A stretch of DNA of 64,000 bases from Chryseobacterium sp. SSA4.19. Its GTDB lineage: Bacteria > Bacteroidota > Bacteroidia > Flavobacteriales > Weeksellaceae. The position numbers and the translations under genes were made by a program. The stretch covers positions 138,089 to 202,088 of the forward strand of contig NZ_JAKVIP010000002.1 of NCBI RefSeq assembly GCF_022601875.1, written 5' to 3'. Under the pieces are notes generated by a model. That model was given only the letters and a program-made list of their open reading frames with translations. It ran no database searches and was not told the origin of the DNA. Positions 44,733 through 52,498 of this stretch are shown here, piece after piece (position 1 is the first letter of the stretch; the number at the start of each line of letters is the position of its first letter).

Positions 44733-45419
44733 ATGAGCAACAGAATATTATTAGTAGAAGACGATCAGAGTTTCGGAGCAGTACTGAAAGATTATTTAAC
44801 CATCAATAATTTTGAAGTTACACTCGCTACAGATGGAGAGCAGGGACTAAAAGAATTTACGGAAAACGAATTTGACATCTGTATTTTCGATGTCATGATG
44901 CCTAAAAAAGACGGATTCTCATTAGCTGAAGATGTTAAAAAAATCGATAAAAATACCCCTATTATTTTCCTTACGGCAAGAAATATGCGGGAAGATATCT
45001 TAAAAGGATATCAGCTGGGAGCAGATGACTATATTACCAAACCTTTTGATACTGAGTTGCTTTTATATAAAATCAAGGCAATTCTTCAAAGAAGCTCCAC
45101 TTTGGAAAACGAAGAGCAGGAACAGTTCAAAATCAGTAATATCTTCTTCGATTCGATGTTGAGGCAACTGCGGGTGGGAGACAATGAATATAAACTTTCT
45201 CCTAAAGAAAATGAGCTGTTGAAGCTTCTTTGCATTCACAGAAATGACTTTATGCCGAGAGATCTGGCTTTAAGAAAAATATGGAAGAAAGAAAATTACT
45301 TTACCGCAAGAAGTATGGACGTATATATTGCCAAACTCCGTAAGCTGCTTAAAGATGATGAAGGGCTTGAAATCATCAATGTCCATGGAGAAGGATTCAG
45401 ACTTCTCGTTAAGAATTAA
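44733..45419 (+). CDS. OmpR-family response regulator
   Basis: 228 residues. Receiver domain 1-~120 with acidic pocket Glu9-Asp10-Asp11, phosphorylated Asp53 in CIFDVMMPKKDGF, Thr in FLTAR and Lys in YITKPFD; winged-helix DNA-binding domain in the last ~95 residues (LSPKENELLKLLCIHRN, ARSMDVYIAKLRKLL, NVHGEGFRLLV). Partner of the upstream kinase. RprY-like by arrangement. The 45420-45557 gap leads to the metal-locus genes but nothing shows that it regulates them. Confidence 0.94.
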   Translation: MSNRILLVEDDQSFGAVLKDYLTINNFEVTLATDGEQGLKEFTENEFDICIFDVMMPKKDGFSLAEDVKKIDKNTPIIFLTARNMREDILKGYQLGADDYITKPFDTELLLYKIKAILQRSSTLENEEQEQFKISNIFFDSMLRQLRVGDNEYKLSPKENELLKLLCIHRNDFMPRDLALRKIWKKENYFTARSMDVYIAKLRKLLKDDEGLEIINVHGEGFRLLVKN

Positions 45420-45543
45420 TGTTTAGGCGTTAAACATATTATATCTAATGTAAAAAAGCAAAATATACAGCATTTTTACGTTTAAAGATAAATATGTGAC
45501 CATTATAAATATAAAATTAGCAAAGCAATTCAAAATGTTTTGC

Positions 45544-45551
45544 TAATTTTG
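45544..45551 (+). promoter_or_regulatory. -7 box TAATTTTG for the repeat lipoprotein
   Basis: Exact TAnnTTTG six bases before the ATG at 45558; near-leaderless mRNA predicted. Confidence 0.5.
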
Positions 45552-45557
45552 TTTTAT

Positions 45558-46205
45558 ATGAAGAATACAATCTTAGGTTTATTTGCGATATCAACAGTAA
45601 TAATTTCGTGTAAAAAAGACGAAAAAGCAACCTATTTAAAGGAAGAAGCAGGCGTTCAGCAGCCTGCCCTAGCCGTGAACAACACGCCTAAGGCTTCTCT
45701 TTTAGATCAGGCGGGCATTCAAACTATACCAAATTCAGCAACTGCTACAGTAACTGCACCGGGAATGAACCCTCCACATGGACAACCGGGCCACAGGTGT
45801 GATATTCCCGTAGGTCAGCCTTTAAATTCTGCTCCCGCACAAAACCAGCAGGGACCTCAGAATGCAGCTGTTAATGTTAATCAAGGACAAACCATCCAGA
45901 TTGATCCTAATTCTTTACAGCCAGGAAAGTTCACGGTCGACAACAATGGCCAGGCAAAAACCTTGAAAACAGCAAAAGGAATGAATCCTCCTCATGGAGA
46001 ACCGGGACACAGATGCGACATTCCCGTTGGACAGCCATTGAACAGCAAACCAGCTCCGGCAGTTGCGCAGCAGACTCAGGCGATTGCACAAAATACACTT
46101 CCGGCGCCAACTCCTGCTCCTACAGGTGAAAAGCCTTCACTAAATCCACCTCACGGAGAACCCTGGCATAATTGTTCCGTAAAAGTTGGAGAAGCTTTGC
46201 CATAA
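45558..46205 (+). CDS. Lipoprotein with three H-x4-H-x-C repeats (putative metal-binding)
   Basis: 215 residues from the ATG at 45558; MKNTILGLFAISTVIISC is a lipoprotein signal with Cys18. Three copies of a ~21-residue motif: GMNPPHGQPGHRCDIPVGQ (69-87), GMNPPHGEPGHRCDIPVGQ (141-159) and LNPPHGEPWHNCSVKVGEA (195-213). Linkers are Pro/Gln/Ala-rich and probably disordered. His74-His79-Cys81, His146-His151-Cys153 and His199-His204-Cys206 keep exact spacing, even where the third copy has otherwise diverged, so they are likely metal or heme ligands. I know no assigned function. It heads the Cys-rich protein and HMA-receptor genes. Confidence 0.8.
   Translation: MKNTILGLFAISTVIISCKKDEKATYLKEEAGVQQPALAVNNTPKASLLDQAGIQTIPNSATATVTAPGMNPPHGQPGHRCDIPVGQPLNSAPAQNQQGPQNAAVNVNQGQTIQIDPNSLQPGKFTVDNNGQAKTLKTAKGMNPPHGEPGHRCDIPVGQPLNSKPAPAVAQQTQAIAQNTLPAPTPAPTGEKPSLNPPHGEPWHNCSVKVGEALP
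45762..46199 (+). repeat. Three coding repeats of the NPPHG-H-C motif
   Basis: Copies at 45762-45830, 45978-46046 and 46137-46199; the first two are almost identical in protein, the third keeps NPPHGEP, both His and the Cys. Confidence 0.9.
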
Positions 46206-46211
46206 TTTTTG

Positions 46212-46219
46212 TATTTTTG
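46212..46219 (+). promoter_or_regulatory. -7 box TATTTTTG for the Cys-rich protein
   Basis: Exact TAnnTTTG starting seven bases after the lipoprotein stop and five bases before the GTG start at 46225. Confidence 0.5.
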
Positions 46220-46224
46220 CAGAA

Positions 46225-46593
46225 GTGAAATTATTTCAGATCATAGCCATTATTTTCTGCTTAGGGATTTTTTTAATTCCTAAAGATAATTTCTATGCCC
46301 AGCACCTTCAGGAAAAATGCTGCACCGACTCAGGGACAGATTGCTGCAAAAGTAGACATAGCGAACATTCTAAAGACAAACAGAAAAAAGAGCAGAAATC
46401 TTCTTCGTGTAATGATACCAACTGCTGCTCTACCTGCGTATTATGCTATAGCTTCATAGAAACTCCGTTCTCCAGAAGCCTGCAGTTGGAAATATCCTAC
46501 TACAAAGCCCGTAAAAACTTACATGATCAGTATACTGATCCTCATCTTTCAGACCGTTTAAAAGAAATCTGGCAACCGCCGAAATTAGGTTAA
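46225..46593 (+). CDS. Small Cys/His-rich exported protein (putative metal-binding; GTG start)
   Basis: 122 residues from the GTG at 46225; upstream codons to 46186 overlap the lipoprotein gene and the -7 box, so GTG is preferred. Signal-like KLFQIIAIIFCLGIFLI ends near Ala25. Mature protein has nine Cys (32, 33, 40, 41, 62, 67, 68, 71, 74), including CC pairs and CCSTCVLC, with His45 and His48 between, then a Cys-free helical tail ending in PP. Candidate periplasmic metal chaperone or buffer for the HMA receptor gene 65 bases downstream. Family not confidently known; it resembles small CC-containing proteins beside metal receptors in Bacteroidota. Confidence 0.7.
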   Translation: MKLFQIIAIIFCLGIFLIPKDNFYAQHLQEKCCTDSGTDCCKSRHSEHSKDKQKKEQKSSSCNDTNCCSTCVLCYSFIETPFSRSLQLEISYYKARKNLHDQYTDPHLSDRLKEIWQPPKLG

Positions 46594-46658
46594 TACAACA
46601 AATTCACTTCATTATAAATATAATGAACCGTTTTTTATTAACCTAAATTTTAAACAAA

Positions 46659-49328
46659 ATGAAATCATATATTTCCAGGATTATTCTTGGTATATTCCTC
46701 CTGTATACACCCATACTATTTGCTCAAAATCTTTCTAAAAGCCAGTTTAAAGTAAAAGGAAACTGTGACATGTGCAAAGCAAGAATTGAAAGCACAGCTT
46801 TGAAAGCCGGAGCTAAGCATGCAGAATATTCCGTCGATTCGCAGACATTAACACTCGACACGGGCAACAGCAGCCCTTCAACGGATGATATCCTGAAAAA
46901 AGTAGCGGAAGCCGGCCACGATAATGAAAAATTCAAAGCATCAGATACAGCCTATGACGCTCTCCCTGGATGCTGTCATTACAGCAGGGATATACAACCT
47001 GAAACTGTTGCAGGACATGAACACCATTCAAAAAAAGAAAATGAATTTTATGTAAAAGGAAACTGTGAATCCTGTAAGGCAAGAATTGAGAAAGCCGCCC
47101 GAAATGCAGGTGCCGATTCTGCCGAATGGAATGCGGAAAAGCAAACAGTTGTTTTAAACTTTAATCCGGCAAAGACCTCATCAGATAAAATCCTGAAGAA
47201 CATTGCCGACGCAGGGCACGACAATGAAAAGTATACAGCCAGCGATACAACCTATAAAGGACTGCCTTCCTGCTGTTTGTATGACAGGGACATTCCGTTC
47301 GGAGAAGCAAATCCGAAAGTGCATCTTGAAGAAGCTTCAGATTCAGAGCATGCAGATCATACTTCAGCTGAAAATCACGGAAAAGATATTGAAGGCGTTA
47401 CCGTAACAGGATCAAAAGCCGCTACTTCCCTGAATAAAAAAGAAGCCGGTATGGTTTTTAATATTGACAGAAAAGAGCTTTTAAAAGCGGCCTGCTGCAA
47501 CCTGTCGGAAAGTTTTGAAACCAATGCTACCGTTGACGTTTCTTTCAGCAACGCCGTAACAGGAACCAAGCAACTGAAAATGCTTGGCCTGGATCAGAAA
47601 TACACAAGCTTAACCAAAGGATTATTACCTGAAATCAGGGGGCTCGCATCTGCTTACGGATTAAATTTTATTCCCGGAAGATGGATTGAAAGTATCCAAT
47701 TGACCAAGGGCGGAAGCACAGTAACCAATGGCTATGAAAGCATCACCGGGCAGATCAACACTGAATTGCTTAAAAACGCTGAAAAGCCGGAAACCTCTTT
47801 GAATCTGTTTGCAGACTTTAACGGAAGAGCTGAAGCGAATATTACGAGTGTTTCGAAGATCAATGACCAATGGTCACAGACTTTCCTTCTTCACGGAAAC
47901 GGAACTTTTGGAGATACGGATATGAATTACGACAGTTTTCTGGACAGGCCAAAAGGAACGCAAGTCAACGCTGCTTATCTTTTGAACTATAATGACCTGG
48001 AAAAATCAGGATTTGGTTCGCATTTCGGTATTAATTTCATTAAAGACGAAAGAACTTCCGGACAGATCGGTTTTGATAAGAATGTAAGCCAAAAAGAACA
48101 GGCACTGTACGGCGTTGGGATTGATATCTCAAGATTTCAGGTATGGAATAAGACCGGTTATGTTTTTAAAGGAAAACCCTATCAGAGTCTGGGTTGGATG
48201 AACCAATATATCTATCATCAGCAGGACAGCTTTTTTGGACTGAGGAATTATTCCGGACAGCAGCACACTTATTATTCCAATCTGATTTTTGAAAGTATTT
48301 TAGGCAACACTAACCATAAATACAAAGCCGGAGCAAGCTTTATGTATGACGATTACGATGAAACCTATTTAACGGATCAATTAAAGCGAAACGAAATTGT
48401 GCCCGGAGCCTTTGCAGAGTATACGCTAACGGGATTGAAATATACGTTGGTGGCAGGAGCCAGGATCGATTTTCACAATCTTGCAGGAACCCAGTTTACC
48501 CCAAGGTTGAATTTTAAATATGATATCACTCCGCAGACAATTGTAAGGCTCTCTGCGGGAAGAGGTTTCAGAACCGCAAATATTTTTGCTGAAAGTCAGC
48601 AGTACTTCGCTTCCAACAGAAGTATTCAAATTATACAGAATGGCGGAAATATCTATGGTTTAAAACCTGAAATCGCATGGAATTACGGAGCCAGCCTACA
48701 GCAGGAATTCAAATTATTCGGAAGAAAATCTACTGTAGTGGCCGACTTTTTCAGAACAGATTTCAAGGATCAGGCAATGGTAGATCTGGACCGATCGCCC
48801 CAGCAGCTGACTTTCTACAATTTAGAAGGGAAGTCTTTTGCAAATTCTTTTCAGACTCAATGGGATTTTACCCCTTTTAAGAATTTTGATGTGAGGCTGG
48901 CATACAAATATTATGATGTTCAGGCTGATTATCTTGATGGAAGACGGGATGTACCGTTTATGGCAAAAAACAGGGGTTTTGTGAATTTAGCATATTCAAC
49001 GAATAAAAATGAGAAAGGTGCTTTCTGGAGCTTTGATACAACATTAAACTGGGTTGGCAAACAAAGACTTCCGGATACGTCAACAAACCCTGTAGAATTT
49101 CAACTGCCTGCGCATTCTGAATCTTATGCTGTTTTGAACGCCCAGATCTCGAGAAATTTTAATAAAAAAATAAGAGCCTATATAGGCGGAGAAAACCTGA
49201 CATCCTATTATCAGAAAAATGCAATTGTAGATTTTAAAAATCCTTTCGGAAATTATTTTGACGGCGGCATGGTATATGCTCCGATTATGAAAGCTAACCT
49301 ATATATTGGTGTTGATGTGGCTTTTTAA
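46659..49328 (+). CDS. TonB-dependent receptor with two N-terminal heavy-metal-associated domains
   Basis: 889 residues. Signal peptide to Ala22-Gln23. Two HMA-like domains: CxxC at 36-39 (GNCDMC) and 136-139 (GNCESC), each followed 66 residues later by a CC pair (105-106 and 205-206); AGHDNEK recurs at 85-91 and 185-191. A His-rich linker (HLEEASDSEHADH) leads to a plug with VTVTGSKA, KAACCNLSESFETN and ITGQINTELL, then the barrel ending VGVDVAF-like NLYIGVDVAF. The CC in the plug is another soft-metal ligand candidate. Likely handles copper or another thiophilic metal at the outer membrane, with the two upstream Cys/His-rich proteins. Confidence 0.88.
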   Translation: MKSYISRIILGIFLLYTPILFAQNLSKSQFKVKGNCDMCKARIESTALKAGAKHAEYSVDSQTLTLDTGNSSPSTDDILKKVAEAGHDNEKFKASDTAYDALPGCCHYSRDIQPETVAGHEHHSKKENEFYVKGNCESCKARIEKAARNAGADSAEWNAEKQTVVLNFNPAKTSSDKILKNIADAGHDNEKYTASDTTYKGLPSCCLYDRDIPFGEANPKVHLEEASDSEHADHTSAENHGKDIEGVTVTGSKAATSLNKKEAGMVFNIDRKELLKAACCNLSESFETNATVDVSFSNAVTGTKQLKMLGLDQKYTSLTKGLLPEIRGLASAYGLNFIPGRWIESIQLTKGGSTVTNGYESITGQINTELLKNAEKPETSLNLFADFNGRAEANITSVSKINDQWSQTFLLHGNGTFGDTDMNYDSFLDRPKGTQVNAAYLLNYNDLEKSGFGSHFGINFIKDERTSGQIGFDKNVSQKEQALYGVGIDISRFQVWNKTGYVFKGKPYQSLGWMNQYIYHQQDSFFGLRNYSGQQHTYYSNLIFESILGNTNHKYKAGASFMYDDYDETYLTDQLKRNEIVPGAFAEYTLTGLKYTLVAGARIDFHNLAGTQFTPRLNFKYDITPQTIVRLSAGRGFRTANIFAESQQYFASNRSIQIIQNGGNIYGLKPEIAWNYGASLQQEFKLFGRKSTVVADFFRTDFKDQAMVDLDRSPQQLTFYNLEGKSFANSFQTQWDFTPFKNFDVRLAYKYYDVQADYLDGRRDVPFMAKNRGFVNLAYSTNKNEKGAFWSFDTTLNWVGKQRLPDTSTNPVEFQLPAHSESYAVLNAQISRNFNKKIRAYIGGENLTSYYQKNAIVDFKNPFGNYFDGGMVYAPIMKANLYIGVDVAF
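46746..47294 (+). repeat. Tandem duplication of the HMA domain, exact 300-base period
   Basis: Residues 30-112 and 130-212 of the receptor align without any gap; CxxC, AGHDNEK, SDT and CC all recur at exactly +100 residues. Confidence 0.9.
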
Positions 49329-49391
49329 TGTAACTAATTTAATTTACAGATTATTTCACAGCAATAAATCTCCTGATAGACATACAATCAT

Positions 49392-49436
49392 AAGCATGGT
49401 TTCAACAATTCCTGTTAATGAAGCCATGCTTTTTTA
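49392..49436 (+). terminator. Terminator after the HMA receptor
   Basis: Stem AAGCATGGTTTCA / TGAAGCCATGCTT (one G-T pair) with a 14-base loop and six T. Confidence 0.88.
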
Positions 49437-49600
49437 TATCTTTATGGTAAGATTAATCTATGATACAAATGCTTCTCTAAAGAATGATCAATTTCAACAG
49501 TTAATCAGGAAACGTCTTCCAATTTGCAGAAAACGATATCCGGAGAAAAAAGTACAACATTTAGCGATTTTTATCTAGCATTTTGGAATAATATCTGCCC

Positions 49601-49608
49601 TACATTTG
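49601..49608 (+). promoter_or_regulatory. -7 box TACATTTG for osmC
   Basis: Exact TAnnTTTG 43 bases before the ATG at 49652; a TTTG lies 15 bases upstream (49582-49585), closer than the usual 19. Confidence 0.5.
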
Positions 49609-49651
49609 TATTGTTAAAACAGAACAACATTAAATAATTAAATACAACATT

Positions 49652-50071
49652 ATGAAACGTAACGCAACAGCCGTTTGGAACGGTACCGTAAAAGAAGGAA
49701 AAGGTCATTTAACTACACAAAGCACGACGCTCAATCAGACACAGTATTCTTTTAACAGCCGTTTTGAAGATGGAGTAGGAACCAATCCTGAAGAATTACT
49801 TGCAGCAGCCCATGCCGGATGCTTCACCATGAAATTAAGCGCAGAACTTTCCCAGGCAGGCTTTACTCCTGACGAATTAACAACAAAATCAGTGATTACT
49901 TTAGACCCGGCTATCGGGAAAATCACAAAATCTGAATTGACATTAACCGCAAAAGTTCCCGGGATTTCAGAAGAGGAATTTCAAAAATATGCTAAAATTG
50001 CAGAAGAAGGATGTCCTGTAAGCGCCGCATTCAATTTTGAAATCACCCTGAACGCCAGTTTGGTAAGTTAA
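49652..50071 (+). CDS. OsmC family peroxiredoxin-like protein
   Basis: 139 residues, the size of OsmC. The two catalytic Cys are present, in [12 protein letters not shown] and [11 protein letters not shown], with the family's [13 protein letters not shown]. Reduces organic hydroperoxides using small thiols or lipoylated proteins. OsmC and Ohr are close; the [11 protein letters not shown] start and [20 protein letters not shown] favour OsmC. Monocistronic between a -7 box and a terminator. Confidence 0.93.
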   Translation: MKRNATAVWNGTVKEGKGHLTTQSTTLNQTQYSFNSRFEDGVGTNPEELLAAAHAGCFTMKLSAELSQAGFTPDELTTKSVITLDPAIGKITKSELTLTAKVPGISEEEFQKYAKIAEEGCPVSAAFNFEITLNASLVS

Positions 50072-50090
50072 TAATGCTTTTCCGTAAAAA

Positions 50091-50126
50091 ATTAAATCCA
50101 GATCATTTTATCTGGATTTAATTTTA
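50091..50126 (+). terminator. Terminator after osmC
   Basis: Stem ATTAAATCCAGAT / ATCTGGATTTAAT, six-base loop, T run. Confidence 0.9.
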
Positions 50127-50133
50127 AAATAAA

Positions 50134-50151
50134 ATATACCGATTGGTATAT
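50134..50151. promoter_or_regulatory. Palindromic operator ATATACC-GATT-GGTATAT for the TetR gene
   Basis: Perfect 7+7 inverted repeat around GATT, 35 bases before the tetR ATG and overlapping the first of two -7 boxes. Typical of TetR autoregulation. Confidence 0.7.
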
Positions 50152-50164
50152 TTTTGTATATTTG
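50149..50164 (+). promoter_or_regulatory. Two adjoining -7 boxes (TATTTTTG, TATATTTG) for the TetR operon
   Basis: 50149-50156 and 50157-50164 both fit TAnnTTTG exactly and abut; the operator overlaps the first. Confidence 0.5.
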
Positions 50165-50185
50165 TATTATAATTAATGGGAAAAA

Positions 50186-50791
50186 ATGTCCAAAGCAGAA
50201 AAGACAAAGCAATTCATTATCGAGAAGACCGCAACTTTGTTCAATACGAAAGGATATACTTCCACTTCACTTTCCGACATAACTGCAGTCACAGGATTAA
50301 CCAAGGGGAGCATTTACGGTAACTTTGAAAATAAGGACGAAGTTGCCTTGGAAGTCTATAAATATAACTCCGGCTGGCTTGGAAAAAATATGGCCCGATC
50401 CCTGGGAGAAGAATTTCCTGATACTGTTGGAAAACTGAAAGCGTTCGTCAGCTTTTACCGAAAAAACTGGAAAACCGTATTTGAAAACGGAGGCTGTCCT
50501 TTACTTAATGCTGCAACAGAAGCTGATGATACTTTCCCTGATTTGAAAAAGCAGGTGACAAAATCTTTTGAAGAATGGATCTCTAAAATTTCAAAGGTCA
50601 TTTCAGACGGACAGCAAAGGGAGGAAATAAATAAAAATGCTGATGCGGAAGAATATGCTTCCTTATTCATTATGCTGATTGAGGGCGGGATCTTATTATC
50701 CAAAACTACCGGAGACCATAAATTCTTAAACCGTGCTTTAGATAAAATTCTTAACATTATTGACAAAGAACTAAACATCATTCCATTATAA
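50186..50791 (+). CDS. TetR/AcrR family repressor
   Basis: 201 residues. N-terminal helix-turn-helix: IIEKTATLFNTKGYTSTSLSDITAVTGLTKGSIYGNFENKDE split as the usual TetR HTH, residues ~10-50. The ligand domain has GKLKAFVSFYRKNWKTVFENGGCPLLNAATEADD, a pattern of the subgroup with a C-terminal TetR_C_33-like domain that often senses electrophiles or acyl compounds. First gene of an operon with thiolase (10 bases on), thioesterase and ketoacyl synthase, and downstream of a palindromic operator, so it should repress its own operon. Confidence 0.9.
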   Translation: MSKAEKTKQFIIEKTATLFNTKGYTSTSLSDITAVTGLTKGSIYGNFENKDEVALEVYKYNSGWLGKNMARSLGEEFPDTVGKLKAFVSFYRKNWKTVFENGGCPLLNAATEADDTFPDLKKQVTKSFEEWISKISKVISDGQQREEINKNADAEEYASLFIMLIEGGILLSKTTGDHKFLNRALDKILNIIDKELNIIPL

Positions 50792-50801
50792 ATTTTACTT
50801 T

Positions 50802-52070
50802 ATGGAAACAAAAAAAGTAGCAATTGTAGGATACAACAGAATTCCTTTTGCCAGAATCAATACAGCTTATACAGACCAGGGAAACCAGGATCTGCTGGTT
50901 TCTGCCCTGAACGGCTTAATTAAAAGCTATAATCTTAAAGGAAAACTTTTGGGCGAAGTAGCCGGAGGTGCTGTCATCAAACACATTTCTGAAAGCAACC
51001 TCATCAGGGAATCCGTTATGAATACTTCACTTGATCCTGCAACTCCTGCCTGTGATCTGCAGCAGGCTTGTGACACAGGAATTGAAGCAGCGATCTATAT
51101 CGGAAACAAAATTGCCTTGGGACAAATTGAAAGCGGAATTGCGTGTGGTGTGGAAGCCATGAGCAATATTCCGTTTGAATCGTCACCGGGATTAAGAAAA
51201 GCTTTATTAAAAGCGAATAGAGAAAAATCTGCTTTTGGGAAAATCAGACAACTGCTAAGCCCGAAACTGAAAGACTGGATGCCCATCCCGTATAAAGGAC
51301 AGGAACCTAAAACAGGCCTGGTAATGGGTGGCCATACGGAAATTACTGCGAAATATTATCAGATTTCCCGTAAAGAACAGGATGAACTGGCTTTTAAAAG
51401 CCATCAGAATATGGCAAAAGCTTATGATGAAGGTTTTTTCGATGATATGATTACCCCTGCTTTTGGATTAGATAAAGACAATAATCTTCGGCGTGATACC
51501 ACTCTGGAAAAGCTGGCTTCATTAAAACCGGCTTTCGATAAACAAAACGGGACTTTAACAGCTGGAAATTCAACTCCTTTTACCGATGGAGCTTCAGCGG
51601 TTCTATTGGCAAGTGAGGGATGGGCAAAAGCAAATAACCTCCCGATCCTGGCGTATATCACTTTTTCAGAAGTGGCAGGAATTGAATATGTTGAAAATAA
51701 ACAAAATCTGCTCCTTGCTCCTGTTTTTGCCGCAGAAAGGATGCTTAAGAAAGCAGGAATCAACCTGGAAGATTTTGATTATTATGAAATTCACGAAGCA
51801 TTTGCCGCGCAGGTTTTAGCTACTATGAAAATTTGGGAACATGATGATCTGGCTAAAAAATTCGGGTTGGAAAAAGCATTAGGAAAAATTGACAGGGATA
51901 AGCTGAATGTAAAAGGAGGAAGCCTTGCCGCCGCACATCCGTTTGCAGCTACCGGAGGAAGAATTATAGGAACCCTAGCCAAATTACTGGATGAGAAAAG
52001 AAGCGGAAAAGGATTCATATCCATCTGTGCAGCACGTGGTCAAGGGGTAACGATGATTTTAGAAAAATAA
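50802..52070 (+). CDS. FadI-like thiolase (acetyl-CoA C-acyltransferase)
   Basis: 422 residues. Catalytic Cys90 in CDLQQACDTGIEAA, HEAF at 331-334 (as in FadI and trifunctional-protein beta, where FadA has NEAF), active-site His379 in AAAHPFAATGGR and second Cys409 in ICAARGQG. The last motif departs from the usual CxGGGxG (Ala-Arg for Gly-Gly). It can cleave 3-ketoacyl-CoA or run in the condensing direction. With no hydratase/dehydrogenase (FadB/FadJ) beside it but a thioesterase and a ketoacyl synthase instead, its pathway is unclear. Confidence 0.9.
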   Translation: METKKVAIVGYNRIPFARINTAYTDQGNQDLLVSALNGLIKSYNLKGKLLGEVAGGAVIKHISESNLIRESVMNTSLDPATPACDLQQACDTGIEAAIYIGNKIALGQIESGIACGVEAMSNIPFESSPGLRKALLKANREKSAFGKIRQLLSPKLKDWMPIPYKGQEPKTGLVMGGHTEITAKYYQISRKEQDELAFKSHQNMAKAYDEGFFDDMITPAFGLDKDNNLRRDTTLEKLASLKPAFDKQNGTLTAGNSTPFTDGASAVLLASEGWAKANNLPILAYITFSEVAGIEYVENKQNLLLAPVFAAERMLKKAGINLEDFDYYEIHEAFAAQVLATMKIWEHDDLAKKFGLEKALGKIDRDKLNVKGGSLAAAHPFAATGGRIIGTLAKLLDEKRSGKGFISICAARGQGVTMILEK

Positions 52071-52072
52071 AT

Positions 52073-52498
52073 ATGGATAAATTAGCAATGTTAAAAAATT
52101 TTATCGGCAAAGAGTTTACAGCATCTCCTTCACCGTTTATGAAATGGCTTAATCCTACGGTTATTTCTGCTGAAGAAGGCCGTATAGAATTTCAGTATAC
52201 TGTTCGTGAAGAGTGGCTTAATCCTATGGGAAACCTCCACGGTGGTGTTACGGCAGCAATTATGGATGACATTATAGGCGCAACCATGTTTTCTTTGAAT
52301 GAAAAAAGTTTTATTGTGACCGTAAATAACAGTATCGATTATTTTTCAACAGCAAAAGAAAATGATAATATTGTAGCCGAAACAAAAATTATAAAAAGAG
52401 GAAAGCAGTTTGTGAATGCACAATGTGAAATATGGAATGCAGACAAAACGCGGCTTATTGCAAGAGGGACCTCTAACTTATTCAAAACCAATACGTAA
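52073..52498 (+). CDS. PaaI-type hotdog-fold thioesterase
   Basis: 141 residues, one hotdog domain. The PaaI signature NPMGNLHGGVTAAIMDDIIGA contains the active-site His-Gly-Gly and an acidic residue on the helix. Hydrolyses acyl- or aryl-CoA thioesters in the family. Two bases after the thiolase stop, and its stop codon abuts the next gene's ATG. Substrate likely a product of the adjacent thiolase or synthase (inference). Confidence 0.92.
   Translation: MDKLAMLKNFIGKEFTASPSPFMKWLNPTVISAEEGRIEFQYTVREEWLNPMGNLHGGVTAAIMDDIIGATMFSLNEKSFIVTVNNSIDYFSTAKENDNIVAETKIIKRGKQFVNAQCEIWNADKTRLIARGTSNLFKTNT

Larger units (their letters stand above)
49329..49651. other. 323-base gap after the HMA receptor: terminator, short frame, osmC promoter
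   Basis: Holds the receptor terminator (49392-49436), a 44-codon frame at 49444-49578 (MVRLIYDTNASLKND..., family not recognised, low coding support) and a -7 box at 49601. Nothing else seen. Confidence 0.6.

Noticed and set aside
49444..49578. 44-codon frame after the HMA receptor terminator as a small gene
   Set aside because: No recognised family, no promoter box or conserved feature before it; mentioned only within the gap description.
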